Part shown: positions 1 to 7,436 of the stretch, piece after piece
Position numbering within the stretch: position 1 is the first letter of the stretch
How the letters are laid out: each line of letters opens with the position of its first letter
Assembly (NCBI RefSeq): GCF_042678305.1
Contig: NZ_JBHUDT010000001.1
Direction: 5' to 3' (one strand)
Source of the DNA: Gelatiniphilus marinus
GTDB lineage: Bacteria; Bacteroidota; Bacteroidia; Flavobacteriales; Flavobacteriaceae
DNA length: 64,000 nucleotides
Notes under the pieces: generated by a model
Databases searched by the model: none
What the model saw: only the letters and a program-made list of their open reading frames with translations
What the model was told of the DNA's origin: nothing
Position numbers and translations under genes: made by a program

Positions 1-741
1 ACGTTCTTTCAACGCCTGTTCCAACATGCTTATTTGTGCGTGTTGACAGCCCAAGCTCATAACCGTTGCGCCTGCTACATTTGGGTTTTTAATGTAACCC
101 GCCAATAAATTCACTAAGGCTTGCGCATCGTCTTTTGTGCCGCCGCAACCGCCTTCGTGGGTTAAGAATTTTATGCCATCAATATTTTTAAAAACTTTTT
201 GAGATAGTTTTTCTTCTTCATAAGAAGCGTCGTTACCGCCGTGAACCAAACGCCGCAATTTTAGTCGGTACGGGTTTTCTTTTTTAAAGCCCAACTCTGC
301 CTCAAAGGCCTCTTTTAACACCTTTAAATTTCGGTTCTGGCAGAAAACCATGGGTATAAATATCCAATGGTTTGCTGTACCCACTTGCCCATCGTTTCTA
401 TGAAAGCCTAAAAATGTTTTTTCAGATAACCCATCAATCGAAGGTTTTTCATATTGATAATCAAAGTTTCTAAATTTATAGGGCGCCGCACTATGTTTTA
501 AATTATCGGTGGTAATTAAAGCTCCTTTTTTTATGGATGTCGTGGCTTTTCCAACGGGCACACCATACATGGTTACCTCATCGCCTTTATTTAAAGCATG
601 TAAAGTAAATTTATGTTTTACGGGTATATCTTCAACAAGACTGACTTGTTTTCCTTTTATCGATAATACTTCGCCCTTATTAATATTGGATAAGGCTACC
701 GCAACATTATCTGCTGGAGCAATGATTAAGTTATTTTTCAA
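1..741 (-). CDS. uxaA: Altronate dehydratase (UxaA family), C-terminal part cut off by window edge
   Basis: The first 247 residues are visible and the rest lies beyond the left edge. The N-terminus (about 1-95) has the SAF-type fold of UxaA/GarD dehydratases, starting NNLIIAPADNVAVAL with the later stretch GDEVTMYGVPVGKA. The catalytic part follows with GFHRNDGQVGTANHW, THEGGCGGT and VMSLGCQHAQ, typical of enzymes that dehydrate D-altronate to 2-keto-3-deoxygluconate in uronate catabolism. The frame has no ATG between the upstream in-frame stop and the conserved N-terminus. I chose the TTG at 739-741, directly before KNNLIIAP. A good promoter lies about 70 bp upstream, so the gene is probably transcribed separately from the N-glycan operon to its right. 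Galactarate dehydratase is the alternative reading, but the full SAF plus GD_AH order favours altronate. Confidence 0.85.
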   Translation of the reverse strand, partial: MKNNLIIAPADNVAVALSNINKGEVLSIKGKQVSLVEDIPVKHKFTLHALNKGDEVTMYGVPVGKATTSIKKGALITTDNLKHSAAPYKFRNFDYQYEKPSIDGLSEKTFLGFHRNDGQVGTANHWIFIPMVFCQNRNLKVLKEAFEAELGFKKENPYRLKLRRLVHGGNDASYEEEKLSQKVFKNIDGIKFLTHEGGCGGTKDDAQALVNLLAGYIKNPNVAGATVMSLGCQHAQISMLEQALKER

Positions 742-811
742 AAGATTATAATTAAAGTATTTGTTCCGTTGCTTAGCTAAAAACAACAGGCATTAACAAC
801 TGGTACATAAA

Positions 812-839
812 CAAAAGTAAACATCTTGTATGCACCAAA
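812..839 (-). promoter_or_regulatory. Bacteroidota-type promoter for uxaA
   Basis: On the minus strand a -7 box TACTTTTG (812-819) matches TAnnTTTG exactly. A TTTG (836-839) lies 16 bp upstream as the -33 element, one base shorter than the usual 17-23 bp spacing. Expected transcription start is near 805, giving a leader of about 65 nt before the TTG start at 741. It lies in the 170-bp gap after the PNGase F gene. Confidence 0.5.
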
Positions 840-911
840 CTAGCATTTAAAACACCTTAACCAATACTTTTTTTGCAAGGAAATGGTCTTTAAACCTTTT
901 AAATGATATTA

Positions 912-2093
912 TTATTCATAAGTTAAATAGGCCGACACCAACCAATGGTTTAATTTGTCACCATCTACAGGTGTTGCCGGAATTTTTATTTTAAGTTGAT
1001 GTTCACCTTTTTCTAAATCACCCAATGGAACAACCATAGGTTTTACCGATGATCCAGGGCACCAATTTGAGCGCGACAAATCTGATGATGCTATGCGTTC
1101 TTCAATTACTTTTATAGCCCGTTTTTGGGTTTTATAATCATAATATGCCGCCGAATCTTTTCTAATCCAAACACCTGCGGTTGGATTAAATCGTCTAAAA
1201 GATGCGCAATCTTCACGCCACGGAATGGTATCTATAACCAATGCGTTATTAAAATACACGCTGTTTTTAATTTTGATGAACTCGTCGCCACCACTATGCC
1301 CGCCATGGCCTGTTGTGATATAATGCAACTTTACGTTTTTTGCATTTTTACTCAAATTGAAATTATGAATTAAGGGTTCTTTAGCAAAAATATCTGGAAT
1401 AGGTTGTCCATTTACATAAGGTATCGAATTTACCAATGGCAACACTTTAAGTGTTTTTCTCTCTCGGTTGGAATAGGATAATTGCAAGTCGAAATTATAG
1501 CCCTCTGCGGTCCAAGAATCTATCCAAATACCAATATAAAACGTATTGGAAACCAAATCTTTAAGCTGCGAAATATCATGCTCCCAAACCACTTGTTTTT
1601 CCCAACTTGGGATATAAACAGGGCGGCGATATTTTACACTATTGTCGCTGTAAAAACCAACGCCAAAAGGCGTCATAAACCGCATGAGTTCAACAACGGG
1701 TTGGTAAGTTTCACTAGCAACTATACCTGCGTGATTTCCTGCTTTAAAAGAATCTTTAGGAAATTCTTTATCACCTTTTGAAACATCTAAAATTGAAATA
1801 AGTTTGGGGTCTGCAACTACAAAACAAGACCCCGATTTATCCCAACGGTCGCCATTGGAACGCACTGTTAATTTTATGCTCACATCTGTTCCGTTAGGGA
1901 AGCTTGGTACGGTTACTTTTTTATAAACTATACGTCCGCTTTGCAGCATATGCGCTTCGGTATCAGTACCTTTTTCGCCACCAAAATTTAAGGGTTGTTT
2001 GTTAAATACCTGAACAACGGTGTTATTATCTTGTGCAAACACACTGATGCAAAACACTAAAAACCAAGCTTTTATAATACTTTTAAATTCCAT
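912..2093 (-). CDS. PNGase F-type peptide-N4-(N-acetyl-beta-glucosaminyl)asparagine amidase
   Basis: A 393-residue secreted protein (signal peptide 1-20, cleavage before QDNN) that resembles peptide:N-glycosidase F, which hydrolyses the Asn-GlcNAc bond and releases whole N-glycans from glycoproteins. Recognisable PNGase F blocks occur in order: RWDKSG (Asp85, equivalent to catalytic Asp60), ELMRFMTPFGVG, IDSWTAEGYNFDL, TTGHGGHSGGDEF (Glu271, likely equivalent to Glu206) and NWCPGSSV near 343-350. The position of PNGase F Glu118 appears to be Asp192 here (IDSW versus ETW), a conservative change worth testing. It is the last gene of the minus-strand operon, 7 bp after the EEP gene. This gene is the strongest pointer that the locus targets N-glycans. 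Family is confident; activity is inferred. Confidence 0.88.
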   Translation of the reverse strand: MEFKSIIKAWFLVFCISVFAQDNNTVVQVFNKQPLNFGGEKGTDTEAHMLQSGRIVYKKVTVPSFPNGTDVSIKLTVRSNGDRWDKSGSCFVVADPKLISILDVSKGDKEFPKDSFKAGNHAGIVASETYQPVVELMRFMTPFGVGFYSDNSVKYRRPVYIPSWEKQVVWEHDISQLKDLVSNTFYIGIWIDSWTAEGYNFDLQLSYSNRERKTLKVLPLVNSIPYVNGQPIPDIFAKEPLIHNFNLSKNAKNVKLHYITTGHGGHSGGDEFIKIKNSVYFNNALVIDTIPWREDCASFRRFNPTAGVWIRKDSAAYYDYKTQKRAIKVIEERIASSDLSRSNWCPGSSVKPMVVPLGDLEKGEHQLKIKIPATPVDGDKLNHWLVSAYLTYE

Positions 2094-2100
2094 TTTTTTA

Positions 2101-2955
2101 TTAATTATTTTGAGAGGTTATAAATTTTAAATTAATGATAACGGGTAAATGATCGGACGGATATTTACAATCTTTTGAGTCGCTTAACACCGCATATTTT
2201 AGTACTTTAATATTTTGTTTACTTGTAAAAATATAATCGATTCTATCTGAAACCGGCTTGTTAAACTTAAAACCATTAAAGGTTCCCGTTGGCCCAAAAG
2301 GTTTTGCTATACTTACTTTTTCAGAATCATTTAAAGCCTTTGAAAGCAATTTTATAGGTTCTTTTTCAGGTTTTAAATTAAAATCCCCCATAACGATTAC
2401 AGGCAAATTATCGGGGTTCAGAGCTTTTGTTTTTTCAAGAATCAACGCCGCACTTTTAGCTCTTGCCAATTTCCCGATGTGATCAAAATGTGTATTAAAC
2501 ACAAAAAACTGTTGCTTTGTTACTTTGTCTTCAAACCAGCCGTACGTGCAAATACGCTCCATGGATGCATCCCAACCAACCGAAACTTTATTGGGCGTTT
2601 CCGATAACCAAAATGTCCCGTCTTTTAAAACACTGAATTTTTTTTTATTAAAAAAAACGGCGCTGTACTCACCTTTTGTTTTGCCGTCATCACGTCCATT
2701 TCCAATATAAGCATAATCAACAAAAAGACTGTCTAAAAACTGCACTTGATGATGCAAACCTTCTTGTATTCCGAAAACATCCGGATTATTGTACGCGATT
2801 TGATTACTTAAAAAATTCTTTCTTAACGACCATTTATTTTCGCCATCGTTGGGGTTATCGTACCTTAAATTATAGGTCATTACTTTATAAGACTGCGCTA
2901 ATGTGGAACACGAAACACTTATTACGAATATTAAAAACAGCTTTTTAAAAAACAT
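2101..2955 (-). CDS. Secreted endonuclease/exonuclease/phosphatase (EEP) family protein, copy 1
   Basis: A 284-residue protein with an N-terminal signal peptide (about 1-20) and a complete EEP fold: YKVMTYNLRYDN at the start, QEG (Glu65) as metal ligand, FNTHFDH, VMGDFN, DRIDYIF and the terminal SDHLPV histidine motif. The superfamily covers DNases, inositol-polyphosphate and sphingolipid phosphodiesterases and sugar phosphatases. In a carbohydrate locus a phosphomonoesterase or phosphodiesterase on phosphorylated mannose is more likely than a nuclease, but the sequence alone does not prove it. It lies 7 bp downstream of the GH163-like gene and 7 bp upstream of the PNGase F gene, so it is co-transcribed. 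Two further EEP genes lie at 32504 and 42621. Confidence 0.85.
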   Translation of the reverse strand: MFFKKLFLIFVISVSCSTLAQSYKVMTYNLRYDNPNDGENKWSLRKNFLSNQIAYNNPDVFGIQEGLHHQVQFLDSLFVDYAYIGNGRDDGKTKGEYSAVFFNKKKFSVLKDGTFWLSETPNKVSVGWDASMERICTYGWFEDKVTKQQFFVFNTHFDHIGKLARAKSAALILEKTKALNPDNLPVIVMGDFNLKPEKEPIKLLSKALNDSEKVSIAKPFGPTGTFNGFKFNKPVSDRIDYIFTSKQNIKVLKYAVLSDSKDCKYPSDHLPVIINLKFITSQNN

Positions 2956-2962
2956 TTTCTCG

Positions 2963-5185
2963 TTAGTTTACAATTACTTCATCTGCAAAAATCCACGATG
3001 GTAAACCTGCGCCATGGTGCCAATACGGAGCATGTTTTAAGCTTTCTGCCTTAATTTTTAAATACCGCCATTGAGATGGTTTTATTTTCAAATCAAAATA
3101 CTGAATATCGTTTATTTTGCTCTTTTTGTTTAGCGGAAATTGATTTAAAACCGTTCCTAATTTTGAATAGTTTTTCCCATCAACCGAACCGTAATAGGTT
3201 ACTTCTTTAGGAAAAAACACGATATGATTGGTAACTTGCAGAAAGGCTGTTGAAATGGATTTCACTTCCTTTTTTTCATCCAAATCGATAATAGCCTCTA
3301 AATGATTGCCCTCGAAACCCAACCAATTGGAATAAAAATTACTGCCGCCCAAAGCGCCATCGGTTAATGCCTGCGGATCCTCATTGGCATACTTTTTTGG
3401 CTTGGTTAAAAGCGTTACTTTTTTGCCCGAAGCTATGTTGGGTTGCAAAGCCACTTCAATAGATTTTAAATAGGCATTGCCGTAATCCGTAACCGTGTAA
3501 CCCATCTCGTTCATTAGGTTGATATTGGCTTCGTTACAAACCGACATGAAATTTCCAACCAAAGCTTTAGTGGTTTCGGTAATGGTAAAATCTTCAGAAA
3601 CACTTTTTCTACACGCTTCTAAAACCGCATAATCAATGCTCAATCGAGCCACTTTTACTCGCTTTAAAATGTCTGGTCTATTGGCTACCGCTTTTTCGGC
3701 ATCATTAAAAAAAGTGACGTATTGCTTTAATAAATCCGGATTTAAATAGGCATCAAAGGCTTGCGACGGATCGCCATATAAAAACAGGAAAAAATCCGGG
3801 TAATTTTTGAGTTCCTTATGAATTAAATCGACATAAGATTTTACAAAAGGACCGGCTTCGTGATAATAGCCATTGGTGAATTCCGTGATGATATCATCGA
3901 CATTGGCATCGGGATTCCAAAGCAGTTTCGCCATCACATAAGAGCGCAATTCGAACAACTCGCTCGGGTTGCTACTGTGCTGTTCAAAAACCCATTTGGT
4001 GTTATGGTCTCTAAAAAACTGAATATTGGGCTGTAGCGTATTAAAATTAGGAAATGGCGCTAAAAAATTGGTGAATTGTGTGGTGTAGTCCCAAATTCTA
4101 ATGTTATCGGTAAGCTTGCTCCAGCCTTTTAAATCATCGGCAAAATCGGTGCATTTTTGGGTAATTGGCGCGCTTCTGTCGCATTCAATAGAACATAAAG
4201 TAATCAATACATTTTTTAAAGGCTTTGTTTTACAAGGTTTTCTGGTGTATTGATAGGCTAAAGTTGAAATGGTTTTCTCTGGAAATGCCTTTGCAACCTC
4301 GTTTACAAAACGAATCATGGTACCGGCATGACTGCCTTCTTCGTCATCTATTTTTTTACAATTTCCGCATTCACAAAATTGGGTATTATCATTGCCACTT
4401 ACCGAAATCACCGAAGCCTCAGGGTTTTGTTTAAATAAACTCTGTACCGAGTCTTTAACCATATCCAGCACTTTAGCATTGGTTAAACACAATTGAGTTG
4501 GCAAGCGTTTGTTTCCGCGAAGCGCAAAATATTCTGGGTTCGATTTGTAAAATTTTTCTTCGGGAACAAACTTATTAAACGTGTGCACTCTTGCCGATGG
4601 CATGTAATACGGAAATGCCTTTGTGGTTACTTTATGTTGCGCTGCAAATTTTTCGTTTTCGTAAAACAATCTGGAGTGAACTGTTCGGGTTGTTATTTGT
4701 GGTGTGTAGGTGTAGTTTAAATTTTTGTTTAAACTGATTGTTGATTTCTTTGGAACATCCTCAACATTTGGCGCGTACCATTTACAGCCTAAAAACCGTT
4801 CGAGAAATTCGTAAACCGCATCACTAACAGCTTCATCTGAACCGCCTGAGATAAAAATATTTTCTTGGTCGGATAATATTTGAATTTGATGTTTGCTTAG
4901 ATTTTCATCTGAATTATGACCAACATATATTTTATGTTTATTCGTGTTTTGAGAACTTTCGTCAACAATGTCTATGGAAACATCTGAAATTTTTTGAATG
5001 TACTCTTGAAGAGTTTCAGCAGATTGATATGCGCTTTGAGTGGCTTCACCCAAAAAAACAATCTCATAATTGGATGCTCCATTATTGACTAAAGTGATGT
5101 TTTTGTCTTCGCAAGAAAACAATACAATCACAATCAACAAGCAATGAACAGCCTTCGATAAATATGCGTTAAACGATTTAAACAT
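2963..5185 (-). CDS. DUF4838 / GH163-like glycosidase lipoprotein with C-terminal discoidin-like module
   Basis: A 740-residue lipoprotein (lipobox LFSC, Cys25). Residues about 40-150 form a hexosaminidase-like N-terminal domain ending FLGCKWYAPNVEDVP. About 165-480 is the DUF4838 catalytic region with VSGNDNTQFCECGNC (262-276) and GTMIRFVNEVAKAFP. DUF4838 is the family from which CAZy GH163 was defined; its characterised Bacteroides members are endo-beta-N-acetylglucosaminidases acting on complex N-glycan antennae (from memory). Residues about 590-740 are an F5/8C-like module ending WHHGAGLPSWIFADEVIV, shared with the GH20 at 17695 and with two cytochrome-module proteins (9787, 11927). It is 3 bp from the upstream GH92 gene. 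Family confident, substrate inferred. Confidence 0.8.
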   Translation of the reverse strand: MFKSFNAYLSKAVHCLLIVIVLFSCEDKNITLVNNGASNYEIVFLGEATQSAYQSAETLQEYIQKISDVSIDIVDESSQNTNKHKIYVGHNSDENLSKHQIQILSDQENIFISGGSDEAVSDAVYEFLERFLGCKWYAPNVEDVPKKSTISLNKNLNYTYTPQITTRTVHSRLFYENEKFAAQHKVTTKAFPYYMPSARVHTFNKFVPEEKFYKSNPEYFALRGNKRLPTQLCLTNAKVLDMVKDSVQSLFKQNPEASVISVSGNDNTQFCECGNCKKIDDEEGSHAGTMIRFVNEVAKAFPEKTISTLAYQYTRKPCKTKPLKNVLITLCSIECDRSAPITQKCTDFADDLKGWSKLTDNIRIWDYTTQFTNFLAPFPNFNTLQPNIQFFRDHNTKWVFEQHSSNPSELFELRSYVMAKLLWNPDANVDDIITEFTNGYYHEAGPFVKSYVDLIHKELKNYPDFFLFLYGDPSQAFDAYLNPDLLKQYVTFFNDAEKAVANRPDILKRVKVARLSIDYAVLEACRKSVSEDFTITETTKALVGNFMSVCNEANINLMNEMGYTVTDYGNAYLKSIEVALQPNIASGKKVTLLTKPKKYANEDPQALTDGALGGSNFYSNWLGFEGNHLEAIIDLDEKKEVKSISTAFLQVTNHIVFFPKEVTYYGSVDGKNYSKLGTVLNQFPLNKKSKINDIQYFDLKIKPSQWRYLKIKAESLKHAPYWHHGAGLPSWIFADEVIVN

Positions 5186-5188
5186 CCA

Positions 5189-7417
5189 TCATTCTTTTAA
5201 ATTAAACTGAATTTTTGGCGCATTGGTAAGTGCTTCATGGCTCACGAAAAAGGACTTATTGGTTTTACCATTGATTGTAAAAGACTCTAATTTACCGGTG
5301 CCATTTTTCTCAATTATCAATGTGTTATTCTTGTAATATTGGGTATCTAAATGAATGGTTATTTTATCAAATCGCGGTGTAGTTATGGTGTACATAGGGT
5401 CTGCGGGCGATACGGGATAAATTCCCATCATGCTGTAAATTAACCACGCACTCATAGTGCCTGTGTCGTCATTTCCGGGTAAACCTGCGGGCTTATTGGT
5501 AAAATATTCATCAATTAATTGCGAAACGCGCTCTTGGGTTTTCCACTCGTAGCCGTTGGCATAATTGTATAAATACGGATAGGCAATATCGGGTTCGTTG
5601 GCCATATCAAACTGGTTTTTATCAAAAACCTCATCCAATTTTGCAACGTAGTTTTTTTTACCGCCCATAAGTTTGATTAAATACTCGGTATCGTGTGCCA
5701 CCATAAAGGTATATTGCCACGAATTGCCTTCAATAAAGCCTAAATTCTTTTCGAAATTGGCACCTTTATTCGGGTTAAAAGGCGAAAGCCATGAGCCATC
5801 ATCGTTTTTGGGGCGTAATAAATTGAATTCTTTATCAAACAGATTTCTGTACGTCACCGAGCGTTTTGAAAACATTTTATAGTCCTCCTTTTTACCCAAT
5901 GTTTTCGCCAATTGCGCTAGGGCAAAATCGCTGATATTATATTCTTGCGTGGTGGAAACCGAGCCGCTTTTTGTGGTTTTTGTGGTTAAATAACCTTTTT
6001 CAATATAGTCTTTAATGCCTGGGCGCAATGGGTTATTTTCTAGTTGTGTGGCACTTTTTCGCATGGCTTCATAGGCTTTTTCAATATCAAAATCCTGAAT
6101 ACCGCGCAAATAAGTATCGGCCAAAACAATGCCCGCGGGATCGCCCACCATGGTTGTGGTTTCGGTGGCATTGAGTTCCCATTTAGGCAACCAACCGCTT
6201 TCATCGTAAATATTGAGCATGCTTTTTACCATATCCGATTGTTGCTTCGGATAGACCAACGACATCAATTGATGCAGATTTCTGTAAGTATCCCAAAATG
6301 AAAACACGGTAAATCGCGTGCCTTCGGTTTTAGCCGTTTCACGTTTTGCCATGGTTGGGTACTCGCCATTAACATCGTTTAAAGTATTGGGATGGATTAA
6401 AGTGTGATACAATGCCGTGTAAAAAATAGTTTTATCGTCTTTTGTGCCGCCTTCAACCTCTATTTTAGACAATAAATCGTTCCATTTTGAAGCGGTATTT
6501 TTATAAATCTCGTTAAAGGTTAACGATTGGGTTTCTTTTTCAAGATTTTCCCGGGCGTTTTCAATACTTACGTAAGACACGCCTATCTTTACCTCTACTT
6601 CTGTAGGTTTTTCAAAATGATAGGTAAAATAACTTCCAATACTATCGCCGATTACTTCTTTTCGGTAATTTTTGTACAAGCGTGTTTTTCCGTTGTAAGG
6701 CATCCACTGTGCTTCCACGCCTTCATAGGTTCTCGGTGTTTTCCATACGCCAAAATCATCGGCAGGTTTACTGAATTTGGCCACAAAATACACCGGATAG
6801 GATTCTTCTGGTTTATAGTAACAAAACGACCCCACGTTGCGCATGCCTTCAATTTCGGTGGGCGATACGATTTTAACCGTGGCGCCTTCTTCATTGGTCA
6901 AACCCAATCCTAAATTGATTAAAATATTAGATTGCCCTTTGGGGAATGAATACTTGCTCACACCAACACGTGTTGTAGCCGTAACCTCGGTTTTCACTTT
7001 ATATTTTGATAACATAACGCTGTAATAACCTGGTTTTGCAAGCTCAAAATCATACGTACTACCATACTCTAAATGATTGGTTTTAAGCTCGCCCGTGGTT
7101 GGCATCGTTAAAATAACACCCAAATCGGGGCAGCCCACACCACTTAAATTCACATGGGAAAAACCTGTTAAAAACGTATTTTCGTTAACATACGGATTGG
7201 ATAACCAACCGCTATCTTTTTCAAGTGGTAAATTTTGCGGTCCCGCCACATTAAAAGGCGATACACTTGCCATTCCCCTTGGTGCGATGGCTCCTGGATT
7301 TGTGGCTCCAAAATTGGATGTGCCTATAAACGGATTGACATAATCGACGGGGTTTTGTGCTTGACTGCTTAACAAAAATCCGATTGCAAAAACCAATAGC
7401 CATCTGTATTTATTCAT
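5189..7417 (-). CDS. GH92 alpha-mannosidase (copy A)
   Basis: A 742-residue protein with a cleavable signal peptide (SSQA, about 20) and no lipobox Cys, unlike the other three GH92 copies here. GH92 enzymes are calcium-dependent inverting exo-alpha-mannosidases. Landmarks are VDYVNPFIGT, TGFSHVNLSGVGCPDLG, FWDTYRNLHQL (375-385), FIEGNSWQYTF (Glu563, likely general acid), ANEPDIAYPYLYN (607-618) and GLPGNDDTGTMSAW (645-658, with the likely base Asp). The NEPDIAY and GNDDTG signatures differ from the NEPSHH/GNEDCGQ type of copies C and D, so it probably recognises a different linkage. It sits 19 bp after the GH92 at 7437 and 3 bp before the GH163-like gene, in one operon. Confidence 0.93.
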   Translation of the reverse strand: MNKYRWLLVFAIGFLLSSQAQNPVDYVNPFIGTSNFGATNPGAIAPRGMASVSPFNVAGPQNLPLEKDSGWLSNPYVNENTFLTGFSHVNLSGVGCPDLGVILTMPTTGELKTNHLEYGSTYDFELAKPGYYSVMLSKYKVKTEVTATTRVGVSKYSFPKGQSNILINLGLGLTNEEGATVKIVSPTEIEGMRNVGSFCYYKPEESYPVYFVAKFSKPADDFGVWKTPRTYEGVEAQWMPYNGKTRLYKNYRKEVIGDSIGSYFTYHFEKPTEVEVKIGVSYVSIENARENLEKETQSLTFNEIYKNTASKWNDLLSKIEVEGGTKDDKTIFYTALYHTLIHPNTLNDVNGEYPTMAKRETAKTEGTRFTVFSFWDTYRNLHQLMSLVYPKQQSDMVKSMLNIYDESGWLPKWELNATETTTMVGDPAGIVLADTYLRGIQDFDIEKAYEAMRKSATQLENNPLRPGIKDYIEKGYLTTKTTKSGSVSTTQEYNISDFALAQLAKTLGKKEDYKMFSKRSVTYRNLFDKEFNLLRPKNDDGSWLSPFNPNKGANFEKNLGFIEGNSWQYTFMVAHDTEYLIKLMGGKKNYVAKLDEVFDKNQFDMANEPDIAYPYLYNYANGYEWKTQERVSQLIDEYFTNKPAGLPGNDDTGTMSAWLIYSMMGIYPVSPADPMYTITTPRFDKITIHLDTQYYKNNTLIIEKNGTGKLESFTINGKTNKSFFVSHEALTNAPKIQFNLKE

Positions 7418-7436
7418 AATAATCTGTTATATTTTT

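Noticed and set aside
6527..6913. 128-codon open frame on the plus strand
   Set aside because: Antisense to GH92 copy A; composition follows the codon pattern of the real gene.
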